Source: RGIG8124 sp045130665 (GTDB taxonomy: Bacteria > Bacillota > Clostridia > Christensenellales > CAG-917). Taken from it: 64,000 bases of DNA. This document shows, piece by piece, positions 36,744 to 44,371 of this stretch. Location: positions 1 through 64,000 of the forward strand of contig JBGUQC010000004.1 in assembly GCA_045130665.1 (NCBI GenBank). The letters are read 5' to 3'. Both the position numbers and the translations under genes were made by a program. The notes beneath the pieces are model-generated. The model was not told the origin of the DNA, did not search any database, and saw only the letters and a list, made by a program, of their open reading frames with translations. Positions within the stretch are counted from its first letter, which is position 1, and the number at the start of each line of letters is the position of its first letter.

Positions 36744-37583
36744 TTATTTATTGTTTTCAGCTTCTGCAATTGCTTTAGCAAGTGCATCGTTTACTGGAGC
36801 TGCTTCTTCTTTCTTCTCTTCAACTGGAGTTTCTTCAACTACTGGAGCAACTTCTTCAACTGGAGCTTCTGCTTTTGCTTTAGATTGATTTAATCCTGTT
36901 TCGCCTTGACGTGCTTCGATAACTGCGTCTGCGATAATTGATGCGAATAATTGGATTGCTCTAATTGCATCGTCGTTTCCTGGGATTACATAATCAACTA
37001 AATCTGGGTCACAGTTTGTATCAACTACTGCTACGATTGGTATATTCAATCTTTGTGCTTCTTTAACTGCATTCTCTTCTTTCTTGAGGTCTACGATGAA
37101 TAAGCATCCAGGTAAGGATGTCATGTTCTTAATACCACCAAGGTTCTTCTCGAGAGTGTCTCTTTCTTTAACTAAGGAAGCAACTTCTTTCTTTGTTAAA
37201 TAATTGAATTCACCAGTTTTTTCCATTTCGTTAATCTTTGTTAAACGTTGTACTCTTGTTCTGATGGTCTTAAAGTTTGTTAAAGTACCACCTAACCATC
37301 TTTGGTTAATATAGAACATATCGCAACGCTCTGCTTCTTCTTTAATAGCGTCTTGAGCTTGCTTCTTTGTTCCAACGAATAATACTGATTTTCCTGTGGA
37401 TGCTACTGATTTGACAAATTCATATGCTTCTTCGACTTTTTGAACTGAAATTGCTAAGTCAATGATATGAATGTCGTTTCTTGTGGAATAAATGTACTTA
37501 GACATTTTTGGATTCCATCTTTTTGTTTGATGTCCAAAGTGTACGCCTGCTTCTAGCAAGGCTTTCATTGTTGTAACGGCCAT
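36744..37583 (-). CDS. rpsB: 30S ribosomal protein S2 with acidic C-terminal tail
   Basis: A 279-residue S2. The start ATG 37583 (MAVTTMKALLEAG) has AGGAGG upstream; the frame extends 29 codons further into the leader. VHFGHQTKRWNPKM and the C-terminal core motif IPGNDDAIRAIQLF are typical. After residue about 235 the protein has a tail of some 45 residues rich in Glu, Pro, Val and Ala (VEETPVEE). Bacillus S2 (about 246) lacks it, while many clostridial S2 have similar tails. The tail shares a 26-base identical stretch with infB. Confidence 0.96.
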   Translation of the reverse strand: MAVTTMKALLEAGVHFGHQTKRWNPKMSKYIYSTRNDIHIIDLAISVQKVEEAYEFVKSVASTGKSVLFVGTKKQAQDAIKEEAERCDMFYINQRWLGGTLTNFKTIRTRVQRLTKINEMEKTGEFNYLTKKEVASLVKERDTLEKNLGGIKNMTSLPGCLFIVDLKKEENAVKEAQRLNIPIVAVVDTNCDPDLVDYVIPGNDDAIRAIQLFASIIADAVIEARQGETGLNQSKAKAEAPVEEVAPVVEETPVEEKKEEAAPVNDALAKAIAEAENNK

Positions 37584-37621
37584 TCTATGGTCCTCCTGTT
37601 TGTTTTTTTTATTTTCACCTC

Positions 37622-37676
37622 CCCTAGACTCAGCATTATAGGACCCGAATCGGGAACGCCTATAACTCATCTAGAG
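37622..37676 (-). promoter_or_regulatory. Structured 5' leader of rpsB
   Basis: Within the roughly 100-nt leader a strong hairpin has an outer stem TTATAGG/CCTATAA (37665-37659 with 37642-37636) and an inner stem CCCG/CGGG closing a short loop. CTAG-containing flanks (37671-37674 and 37624-37627) could extend it. Compact structures ahead of ribosomal protein genes often bind the encoded protein, so S2 autoregulation is a reasonable guess. Confidence 0.55.
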
Positions 37677-37691
37677 TGCGCGATTAACGTG

Positions 37692-37720
37692 ATTATATAT
37701 TATTACTTATAATAATGCAA
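37692..37720 (-). promoter_or_regulatory. Promoter of the rpsB-tsf(-pyrH) operon
   Basis: On the minus strand TTGCAT (37720-37715), 17 bases, TATAAT (37697-37692). The predicted transcription start is near 37685. Confidence 0.78.
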
Positions 37721-37745
37721 TTACTTTTTTGCACTAATTTGAAAA

Positions 37746-38075
37746 TTATTTTTCCTCATCTCCAGCATTTTCATCCATGAATTTTTGGAATTCTTCAAAT
37801 GCTGCATCTAATTCTGCTTCGTCTTCAATTGGAATAATGAAGTTTTCACCTTTTTGTTCTTCTACTTTGAAAATGTAAACATCATCTTCCTCACCTTTTT
37901 CTGGTTTAACTGGTAAAAGTGCGATATACCATTGATTGTTTAGATCGTATGTGGCTAAATGGTAGAAATCTTCATCTTTATCTTTTTCGATATTGCGTAA
38001 TGTGATGATATCTACATCATTTTCATCAACACCTGTGTTGTCTTCGAATAAATCTTTTTTGTTTTCGTCTGCCAT
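37746..38075 (-). CDS. DUF1292 family protein
   Basis: A 109-residue very acidic protein resembling the DUF1292 (YrzB) family. After an acidic head come VDIITLRNIEKDKDEDFYHLATY, the strand pair NQWYIALLPVKPE and VYIFKVEEQ, and an acidic tail (DENAGDEEK). DUF1292 genes commonly sit with ruvX near alaS in Firmicutes, and that pairing is kept here: ruvX is 15 bases upstream. The function of the family is unknown to me. Confidence 0.82.
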   Translation of the reverse strand: MADENKKDLFEDNTGVDENDVDIITLRNIEKDKDEDFYHLATYDLNNQWYIALLPVKPEKGEEDDVYIFKVEEQKGENFIIPIEDEAELDAAFEEFQKFMDENAGDEEK

Positions 38076-38090
38076 AATATACTCCGATTT

Positions 38091-38513
38091 TTAATTAATT
38101 TTGAATGACATCCTATTTAAATAGGATTCTAGAATAATTGTTGCTGCAACTTTATCTATAACTTGCTTTCTTTTATCTCTTCTAACATCTGCCTCAATTA
38201 GCATTCTTTCTGCTGTTACAGTTGTCAATCTTTCATCTTGATATTCAACTTTTAAGCCAGATTTTTCTTTGAGTTTTTCTCCGAAAGCACGACATAATTC
38301 AACTCTTGGACCTTCTGTTCCATCCATATTAATTGGAAGACCTACAACGAATGTATCTGCTTCTTCTTTTTTGGCAAGTTGAATAAAATATTCAATGTCT
38401 GCATCTTCATTCTTTCTTATATATGTTTCTCTTGGATTTGCAATAATTCTCATGAAATCTGAGACAGCAACGCCAATTCTAACATCTCCGATATCTAAAG
38501 CAATAATTCTCAT
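38091..38513 (-). CDS. ruvX: RuvX/YqgF RNase H-like putative pre-16S rRNA nuclease
   Basis: A 140-residue RNase H-fold protein. The first active-site strand IIALDIGDVRIGVAVSD at the N-terminus carries the catalytic Asp. VVGLPINMDGTEGPR and the C-terminal DKVAATIILESYL are family hallmarks, and VEYQDERLTT supplies a further acidic residue. YqgF is implicated in 16S rRNA 5' processing. It overlaps rarA by four bases. Confidence 0.93.
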   Translation of the reverse strand: MRIIALDIGDVRIGVAVSDFMRIIANPRETYIRKNEDADIEYFIQLAKKEEADTFVVGLPINMDGTEGPRVELCRAFGEKLKEKSGLKVEYQDERLTTVTAERMLIEADVRRDKRKQVIDKVAATIILESYLNRMSFKIN

Positions 38514-39835
38514 TTGTTTTTATCTTCCTCTATACAAAAGTTTTCGCCTTTTGCTCTCTTTGCTTGTCTTTCTTGAATTGTTTTTTCAAATCCATGGTCT
38601 GATGGATTGTATATTTTTCTATCTTTTACATCATCTGGAAGGTATTGTTGTTCAACCCAACCGCCAAATGCATGTGGATATTTATATCCAGATATCTTTT
38701 CTGACTTGTAATTTGGATCTCTTAAATAGATTGGAACAGATTCTTTCTTGCAGTTTTTGACTGCATCTTCTGCTTCATCTATAGCACAGACTACAGAATT
38801 AGACTTTGGAGCTTCTGCAACATAAATGATTGCCTCAAAAAGTGGTATTTTGCCTTCTGGTAAACCAATTCTTTCAAAAGCCTGCATAGCAGATGTTGCA
38901 ACAACCAATGCTCTTGGATCTGCAAGGCCCACATCTTCTGCAGCATGAATCATAACTCTTCTACAAATCAATAATGGATCACATCCACCATCTAATAATC
39001 TTGTAGCCCAATATAAAGCTGCATTAGAATCTGAGCCTCTCATTGACTTAATGAATGCAGAAATCATGTCATAATACATAGATTCGTCATAACTCAACGC
39101 TTTGCGTTGTATAGACTGTCCCGCATCCTCTTTAGTGATATGTATCAATCCATCTTTATCTGGCGTTGTGGTTAATGCAGCAAGTTCTAAAGCATTAAGT
39201 GCCGTTCTTAAATCACCATTTGCTGCCCAACCCCATAAGGTATATGCATCATCATCTACTTTAAGATTAAATCTTCCTAATCCTTTTTCTTTATCTGCAA
39301 CTGCTTTTTTAAGTCCGTAGATGATATCTGTGTCTTTTAATCTAGAAAATTCAAATACTCTACATCTTGAGATGATAGCTTTAGTCATGGAAGTAAAAGG
39401 ATTTTCTGTGGTAGATCCTATAAATAGGATATCTCCATTTTCAATACCTTGTAGAACTGAATCTGATTGTGCTTTATTCCATCTGTGGCATTCATCTAAA
39501 AGAAGGTATGTTTTCTTTCCATACATCTTTAAAGTGTTCTTTGCCTCCTCTATTACTTGCTTTGCATCTGAAACACCTGATGTTACAGCATTAAGCTTTA
39601 CGCACACTGCGTCTGTCTGCGAAGCAATAATATTAGCTAAAGTTGTCTTACCACATCCTGGAGGACCATAAAAAATACAACTGCCAAGTTTATCAGCAGT
39701 TATAGCTCTTCTTAGTAACGAATTTTTCCCAATTATTTTCTCTTGACCGATGAAATCATCCAAAGTTGATGGTCTCATACGTTCTGCAAGTGGCTTAGAT
39801 TGGGTATTATCGGCTGCATAATCAAATAAATCCAT
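38510..39835 (-). CDS. rarA: Replication-associated recombination protein A (RarA/MgsA AAA+ ATPase)
   Basis: A 441-residue AAA+ ATPase acting at stalled replication forks. Walker A is GPPGCGKT (57-64), Walker B LLLDECHRWNK near 112, and the sensor region has STTENPF. The C-terminal MgsA-type domain contains RGSDSNAALYWATRLLDGGCDP. The opening PLAERMRPSTLDDFIGQ is family-typical. The promoter upstream places transcription start at the initiation codon, so the message is probably leaderless. It faces away from the RNase P RNA gene. Confidence 0.94.
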   Translation of the reverse strand: MDLFDYAADNTQSKPLAERMRPSTLDDFIGQEKIIGKNSLLRRAITADKLGSCIFYGPPGCGKTTLANIIASQTDAVCVKLNAVTSGVSDAKQVIEEAKNTLKMYGKKTYLLLDECHRWNKAQSDSVLQGIENGDILFIGSTTENPFTSMTKAIISRCRVFEFSRLKDTDIIYGLKKAVADKEKGLGRFNLKVDDDAYTLWGWAANGDLRTALNALELAALTTTPDKDGLIHITKEDAGQSIQRKALSYDESMYYDMISAFIKSMRGSDSNAALYWATRLLDGGCDPLLICRRVMIHAAEDVGLADPRALVVATSAMQAFERIGLPEGKIPLFEAIIYVAEAPKSNSVVCAIDEAEDAVKNCKKESVPIYLRDPNYKSEKISGYKYPHAFGGWVEQQYLPDDVKDRKIYNPSDHGFEKTIQERQAKRAKGENFCIEEDKNK

Positions 39836-39842
39836 GTGTAGT

Positions 39843-39871
39843 ATTATATACTAAATTCGCTTTAATATCAA
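39843..39871 (-). promoter_or_regulatory. Promoter of rarA, placed for a leaderless transcript
   Basis: On the minus strand TTGATA (39871-39866), 17 bases, TATAAT (39848-39843). Only seven bases separate the -10 box from the rarA ATG, so RNA synthesis should begin at or next to the start codon. Confidence 0.78.
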
Positions 39872-39969
39872 GTAAAATGGCTTTTATTTTGGATTAAAAA
39901 ATATTGAAAGTATTTTAAAAAATGACGTTTTTTAGAAATATATAGCAAAAAATATTAATAAAAAATCAT
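39872..39969. other. Spacer between the rarA and rnpB promoters
   Basis: About 100 AT-rich bases with no open frame or hairpin that I can support. Confidence 0.6.
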
Positions 39970-39998
39970 TTGATAAGACAAAATTTTTGTTATATAAT
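39970..39998 (+). promoter_or_regulatory. Promoter of rnpB
   Basis: TTGATA (39970-39975), 17 bases, TATAAT (39993-39998), a few bases before the RNase P RNA 5' end. Confidence 0.82.
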
Positions 39999-40003
39999 GA
40001 CGT

Positions 40004-40322
40004 CGAGATAGCCAGATGGTCGCATGTCGTAAGATATGAGGAAAGTCCGAGCACTATAGGACAAAGGTGCCAGTTAACTGCTGGTGACGGTAACGTTAAG
40101 GAAAGTGCAACAGAAAAAAACCGCCGTTTTGGCAAGGGTGAAAATGTGAGGCAAGAGCTCACAAGCTATTTGGTAACAAATATGCGGTGTAAACCCCACC
40201 TAGTGCAAGTTGTGGAAGCTATGGGCTGTCCGTCCGCTTCCCTATAACGCTTGAACCTAGTGGAGACATTAGGTCTAGATAGATGGCCATCAAATACAGA
40301 ACTCGGCTTATAGACTATCTTA
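40004..40322 (+). ncRNA. rnpB: RNase P RNA (catalytic M1-type RNA)
   Basis: The ribozyme that removes 5' leaders from pre-tRNAs. The universally conserved block GAGGAAAGTCCGAGCA lies at about 40038-40053, GACGGTAACG and AAGGAAAGTGCAACAGAA follow, and the 3' part has GATAGATGGCCATC, ACAGAACTCGGCTTAT and a closing segment (CTATCT) that pairs with AGATAG near the 5' end (helix P1). Length of about 319 nt is short for type A, but I did not fold it to assign the class. A consensus promoter precedes and a terminator follows. An 86-codon open frame across it is spurious. Confidence 0.93.
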
Positions 40323-40330
40323 ATTTAAAA

Positions 40331-40361
40331 AATCCACCAATTTTAGGTGGATCTTTTTATT
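40331..40361 (+). terminator. Bidirectional terminator between rnpB and recN
   Basis: ATCCACC (40332-40338) pairs with GGTGGAT (40346-40352), followed by CTTTTTATT on the plus strand. On the minus strand the same stem is followed by TTTTTT, so it can end both rnpB and the converging recN transcript. Confidence 0.88.
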
Positions 40362-40378
40362 ATATATCGTTTTATAGG

Positions 40379-42073
40379 TTATTTTAGTGATGCTTTATAA
40401 TCATTAGCCCACTTCTTCATTTCTTTTGCATGTGGGATTGCGTAATCTGAATAACTTGCGCCACCAATTAATCTTGCAATTTCGTTTATATCGCCATCTT
40501 TATCCAAAGGATAAACATGTGTGATTGTCTTATCATTTTCTACTTGTTTTTCAATTAAGAAATGAGTATCTGCCATTGAACAAAGTGATGGCATATGTGT
40601 TACTGCGATAACTTGATGGTTTCTAGAAATGGAACACATCTTCATAGCAACTTGTGTCATGATATTTCCAGAGATACCCGTATCAATTTCATCGAATACC
40701 ATTGTGGATATACTATCTTTATCTGCAATAATGTTCTTAATTGCAAGCATGAATCTAGACATTTCACCACCTGAGATTATCTTAGATAATGGTTTTAATG
40801 GTTCACCGATGTTTGGTGAGATTAAGAATTCGATATCATCTATACCATTTGATGTCACATATTCTGGAGCATTTTTAACATCTTTAAACTCAACTTTGAA
40901 TGTTGTTCCGCCCATACCTAAATCTTTTAGATTTAAAATGATATCTTTTTCGAATTTTGCAGCAATTTGTTTTCTCTTTTTGGTTAATTCATTTGCAAGA
41001 GATAAAAGTTCCTTTTCTTTCTTCACTTTTTCATTTTGAAGTTCTTCAACTTTTTCTTTTGCATTATCTAACATATCAAATTCTTCTTCTGCTTTTTTAA
41101 GATATTCAAGGATTGCTTCCTCTGTTGCACCATATTTTCTCTTTAAAGCACGAAGTAAAGAGATTCTTTCATCTATTTTGTCTGCCTCAGCTTCGCTATG
41201 ATCAAATTTAGAGATCATTTCATCTAATGTATCGGCAATATCTTTTAATTCTAATTTAGAAGAATCTAGGCGGTCTATGATATTAATAATATCATCACCA
41301 AAGTTAGATATTGAATTTAATTGAGATTCAGATTGTTTAATTAATGAAACAACATTTTTATCTGAACCATCTATACAATCATATGCACCTTTAAGTGCGT
41401 TAATAATTTTTTCAGTATTTCTTAGTCTATGTCTTAATTCAATTAAGGTATCTTCTTCATTTTCCTTAATATCTGCTTGTGTAATATCGTCGATTTGGAA
41501 TGCAAGAATGTCCAATCTTCTCATTCTTTCGTCTTCATCTCCGTATTTATCTAGCTCATCAAGGATAGACATATATTCATTGTATGAATATTTAACCTTA
41601 TTTTTGAGTGCAAATAGTTCTTCATCGCCAAGAGCATCTATTAATTTTATATGTGAGGAGACATTTAATAATTTTTGGTGCTCATGTTGTCCGTGAATAT
41701 CTACTAATAATGATGTTAAACCTCTAAGCATTGAAAGTGTTACCATCTTACCATTGATTCTACACTCATTCTTTGTATCTTTCATTTTTCTTGTGATGAT
41801 TAGAATTTCTTCTTCATCTATTCCCATGTCTGAAAGATATTCGGATACTTCAGGATTTGAATAATTTTCGAAAACAGCCTCAACAGATGCTTCATCTGTT
41901 CCATATCTAATTAAGGATTTATCTGATCTATCTCCAAGAACAAAATTTAATGAATCTATGATGATAGATTTACCTGCACCAGTCTCACCAGTTAAAATAT
42001 TAAGCCCGTTTTGTAGTTCCAGGCTTAATTGTGAAATGAGTGCTATATTCTTAATAGATAAGGTTTTTAACAT
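40379..42073 (-). CDS. recN: DNA repair protein RecN
   Basis: A 564-residue SMC-like ATPase recruited to double-strand breaks. Walker A GETGAGKS lies at 29-36, long coiled coils span about 150-220 and 240-370, and the C-terminal signature ISGGEMSRFMLAIK with Walker B MVFDEIDTGISG lies near 445-480. Length matches Bacillus RecN (about 572). No clear Shine-Dalgarno precedes the ATG; a TATAAT lies 11 bases before it, but with a poor -35. argR lies 12 bases upstream, as in most Firmicutes. Confidence 0.96.
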   Translation of the reverse strand: MLKTLSIKNIALISQLSLELQNGLNILTGETGAGKSIIIDSLNFVLGDRSDKSLIRYGTDEASVEAVFENYSNPEVSEYLSDMGIDEEEILIITRKMKDTKNECRINGKMVTLSMLRGLTSLLVDIHGQHEHQKLLNVSSHIKLIDALGDEELFALKNKVKYSYNEYMSILDELDKYGDEDERMRRLDILAFQIDDITQADIKENEEDTLIELRHRLRNTEKIINALKGAYDCIDGSDKNVVSLIKQSESQLNSISNFGDDIINIIDRLDSSKLELKDIADTLDEMISKFDHSEAEADKIDERISLLRALKRKYGATEEAILEYLKKAEEEFDMLDNAKEKVEELQNEKVKKEKELLSLANELTKKRKQIAAKFEKDIILNLKDLGMGGTTFKVEFKDVKNAPEYVTSNGIDDIEFLISPNIGEPLKPLSKIISGGEMSRFMLAIKNIIADKDSISTMVFDEIDTGISGNIMTQVAMKMCSISRNHQVIAVTHMPSLCSMADTHFLIEKQVENDKTITHVYPLDKDGDINEIARLIGGASYSDYAIPHAKEMKKWANDYKASLK

Positions 42074-42085
42074 ATTGTTTTACTA

Positions 42086-42541
42086 TTATAATAGTAATTG
42101 ATTGATTTTTGACATAACTGATGCAGTATTTGAAACGCTATCTACTGCAACAAAAATTGTATCATCACCTGCGATAATACCTAAAATATTATCAAATGAG
42201 ATTTTGTCTAAGAGAGCTGCTGCCATATTTGCTGAACCGATTTCAGTCTTAATAACAATTAAGTTTTCACCGGATGAAATGCTTAAAACTACACTCTTGA
42301 ACATCTTGTGATATTTATCTGAGCTGTTGGCATCTTGTACTTGTTGTGCGACATACTTATAATGTCTTCCATCTGGTGCAAGAACCTTGATGATGTTCAT
42401 ATCTTTAACATCTCTAGATACTGTAGCTTGTGTTACATTAAAGCCTTCGGCTTGTAGCTTTGATACTAACTCTTCTTGAGTATCGATATCATACTTTGCA
42501 ATGATCTCTAAGATTTTTAATTGTCTTGTTGCTCTTGCCAT
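42086..42541 (-). CDS. argR: Arginine repressor ArgR/AhrC
   Basis: A 151-residue hexameric regulator of arginine genes. I start at ATG 42541 (MARATRQLK) with GAGGAG upstream; the frame extends ten codons further inside nadK. The winged-helix N-terminus has TQEELVSKLQAEGFNVTQATVSRD, and the C-terminal arginine-binding domain has GIIAGDDTIFVAV. The start lies within nadK (25-base overlap). argR next to recN is conserved across Firmicutes. Confidence 0.95.
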   Translation of the reverse strand: MARATRQLKILEIIAKYDIDTQEELVSKLQAEGFNVTQATVSRDVKDMNIIKVLAPDGRHYKYVAQQVQDANSSDKYHKMFKSVVLSISSGENLIVIKTEIGSANMAAALLDKISFDNILGIIAGDDTIFVAVDSVSNTASVMSKINQLLL

Positions 42542-43335
42542 AAAGTCTCCTCTACGTGGGTTACACCCCATCTATTCATTTTATTTAATAATCTACTATA
42601 AAAAGATGTATCGTTAGGTTTGATTAACACCACATCTCTCTCATATTTTTTAATTGTAATTTTCTTTGTTGTTGTACCAACAATTTTTCCATCTACAGTA
42701 ACATTTACCTTGAAATCTTTGTCATAAAGACAAATTGTGCTATCTGCAGATACTACAAATGGTCTTGAATGCAATGAATGTGGACATACTGGATTTATAA
42801 TAATTCCATCTAAAGATGGATCTACAACTGGACCACCTGCAGATAATGAATATCCTGTTGATCCTGTAGGTGTTGCAATGATAATTCCATCTGAATGATA
42901 TCTATCTATTGGTTCATCGTTGATAGAAACAACTGTATAAATTGGTTGAGGTTCACTCTTTCCAATGAAGATATCGTTAAGTGCTGTATAAACCTTTCCA
43001 TCTAATTCGACAGAAATCATCATTCTCTTTTCAAAATTATTTGAAAGTAAGGTTTCTACAATCTTTTTTGGTTCATCTGTGCAATTTACATATGCAAGGA
43101 ATCCAACATTTCCAAAGTTTACACCCAAAAATGGTACATTTTTTGAAACAGCAAATGATGCAGTCTTAAGCATCGTGCCATCTCCGCCAAATGCCAAAAC
43201 TCTATCTATTTTCTCATCTGTTTCGAGTTCATTTAAAACTATACAAGAGTGGCCCATTTCTTCTAAAATGGCTATGATTTTATCTCTAATGCTTTTACTG
43301 TTTATTGGGTCTTTAGCATATAAAGCAATTACCAT
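42517..43335 (-). CDS. nadK: NAD kinase
   Basis: A 272-residue enzyme phosphorylating NAD to NADP. The start ATG 43335 (MVIALYAKD) has AGGAG eight bases upstream; a frame opening 13 codons earlier lacks a site. The GGDG motif is at 50-53 (FGGDGTML), with VNFGNVGFLAYV, the catalytic NDIFIGK and PTGSTGYSLSAGGP further on. It overlaps the argR start. A good promoter lies just upstream, so nadK-argR-recN can be transcribed separately from tlyA. Confidence 0.94.
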   Translation of the reverse strand: MVIALYAKDPINSKSIRDKIIAILEEMGHSCIVLNELETDEKIDRVLAFGGDGTMLKTASFAVSKNVPFLGVNFGNVGFLAYVNCTDEPKKIVETLLSNNFEKRMMISVELDGKVYTALNDIFIGKSEPQPIYTVVSINDEPIDRYHSDGIIIATPTGSTGYSLSAGGPVVDPSLDGIIINPVCPHSLHSRPFVVSADSTICLYDKDFKVNVTVDGKIVGTTTKKITIKKYERDVVLIKPNDTSFYSRLLNKMNRWGVTHVEETLWQEQQDN

Positions 43336-43365
43336 GTATGCGCTCCTGTATAAGAATTTTTGTAT

Positions 43366-43394
43366 ATTATACATATTTTATGCATTTCATTCAA
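43366..43394 (-). promoter_or_regulatory. Promoter of nadK-argR-recN
   Basis: On the minus strand TTGAAT (43394-43389), 17 bases, TATAAT (43371-43366), with transcription start near 43359 and a short leader to the nadK start at 43335. Confidence 0.7.
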
Positions 43395-43502
43395 TATCAA
43401 TTTTAAAAATTATTGCATAAAAATATATCTAGTTAATTCTTAACTATAGCTCCACTATATGTTGTATATTGAAAAATGAATACATGTATAAACAATAATC
43501 GT

Positions 43503-43531
43503 TTGACTTAAAAAATGATTGAATATATAAT
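43503..43531 (+). promoter_or_regulatory. Promoter of the small membrane protein gene
   Basis: TTGACT (43503-43508), 17 bases, TATAAT (43526-43531). The expected transcription start at about 43538 coincides with the ATG at 43539. Confidence 0.7.
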
Positions 43532-43538
43532 TTATTTC

Positions 43539-43664
43539 ATGATGGAAGCACTCTTAGGATTATCTACAAAAGTTACAGTAAGTTTAGTCGGTGGATTGAT
43601 ATCAATCGCACTTTTCCTTACCCTATTGGTTATTCTTCTTGTTAAAAAGAATAAAGAAGATTAA
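43539..43664 (+). CDS. Small single-pass membrane protein (41 aa), probably from a leaderless mRNA
   Basis: ATG 43539 to TAA 43664 encodes 41 residues: a short head (MMEALLGLSTKVT), one strongly hydrophobic helix (about 14-35, SLVGGLISIALFLTLLVILL) and a basic/acidic tail KKNKED that would sit in the cytoplasm. I do not recognise it. The promoter boxes just upstream end seven bases before the ATG and there is no Shine-Dalgarno, so a leaderless message is implied. An in-frame ATG at 43515 lies inside the promoter and is rejected. It converges on tlyA and overlaps its last codon. The frame is too short for statistics, so coding status rests on the promoter and the clean helix. Confidence 0.5.
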   Translation: MMEALLGLSTKVTVSLVGGLISIALFLTLLVILLVKKNKED

Positions 43665-44371
43665 TTTTTCTTGAAATAAACTAAATACTCAATGTTCTTA
43701 TCCTCATAATAAATTGGGGATATTGTTTTATTTATAGGCTCTAAATTGTAATCTTTTAAGCATGAGATTACATCCTCTATTACTTTTTCATGTATAGATT
43801 TATCTGTAACTATTCCATTCTTATTTAAATAAGAACGCCCTGCCTCAAATTGAGGTTTTATTAAAATAACGCCTTCACCATTAGCTTTTAATATTTTGAA
43901 TATTGCTGGAATAATTAATTTTACAGAAATAAAGCTTACATCGCAGCATACAAAATCCACTTTTGAGATTTCATCTAAATATCTTAGGTTGCATTTACTA
44001 AAATCGACCTTATTAGTTTCTAATAGTTTTGGATCCAAGACGCAATCTCCAACGTCATATGCGTATACGAAATCCGCGCCATTTCTTAGCAAAACGTCTG
44101 TAAATCCCCCATTAGAACACCCAAAATCGGCACAAACCTTGCCTTTGACATTTATTTTGAACTCATCTATTGCTTTTTTCAGCTTGTATGCGCCTTGTGA
44201 GGCAAAGTTATCTTCGTCATCAATAGAAATATCAAATGTATCATCTACATCGATTGAGGACTTATATACAACTTCTCCGTTTACTTTAACTTGGCCTTTT
44301 TTGATAAGCTCGGCAGCATATGTTCTAGATTTTAGGTTATATTTATTATAAATAAATAAATCTAATCTCAT
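43661..44371 (-). CDS. tlyA: TlyA-family rRNA 2'-O-methyltransferase / hemolysin A homologue
   Basis: A 236-residue protein with an N-terminal S4 RNA-binding domain (about 1-60, RLDLFIYNKYNLKSRTYAAEL) and an FtsJ-type SAM-binding core (DFGCSNGGFTDVLL, 82-95; DVSFISVKLIIPAI). TlyA proteins methylate 2'-hydroxyls in 16S and 23S rRNA. It is some 30 residues shorter than Bacillus YqxC. Its ATG overlaps the stop of the upstream membrane-protein gene (ATGA). The oapA-tlyA pairing next to the large RNA matches OLE loci elsewhere. Confidence 0.92.
   Translation of the reverse strand: MRLDLFIYNKYNLKSRTYAAELIKKGQVKVNGEVVYKSSIDVDDTFDISIDDEDNFASQGAYKLKKAIDEFKINVKGKVCADFGCSNGGFTDVLLRNGADFVYAYDVGDCVLDPKLLETNKVDFSKCNLRYLDEISKVDFVCCDVSFISVKLIIPAIFKILKANGEGVILIKPQFEAGRSYLNKNGIVTDKSIHEKVIEDVISCLKDYNLEPINKTISPIYYEDKNIEYLVYFKKN

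Noticed and set aside
37584..37670. N-terminal extension of ribosomal protein S2
   Set aside because: The extension overlaps the structured leader; the inner ATG at 37583 has AGGAGG and matches the family start.
39987..40247. Plus-strand open frame of 86 codons
   Set aside because: It lies entirely on the RNase P RNA gene and its upstream promoter.
43515..43664. Longer 49-residue version of the small membrane protein
   Set aside because: Its ATG lies inside the promoter spacer, upstream of the predicted transcription start.
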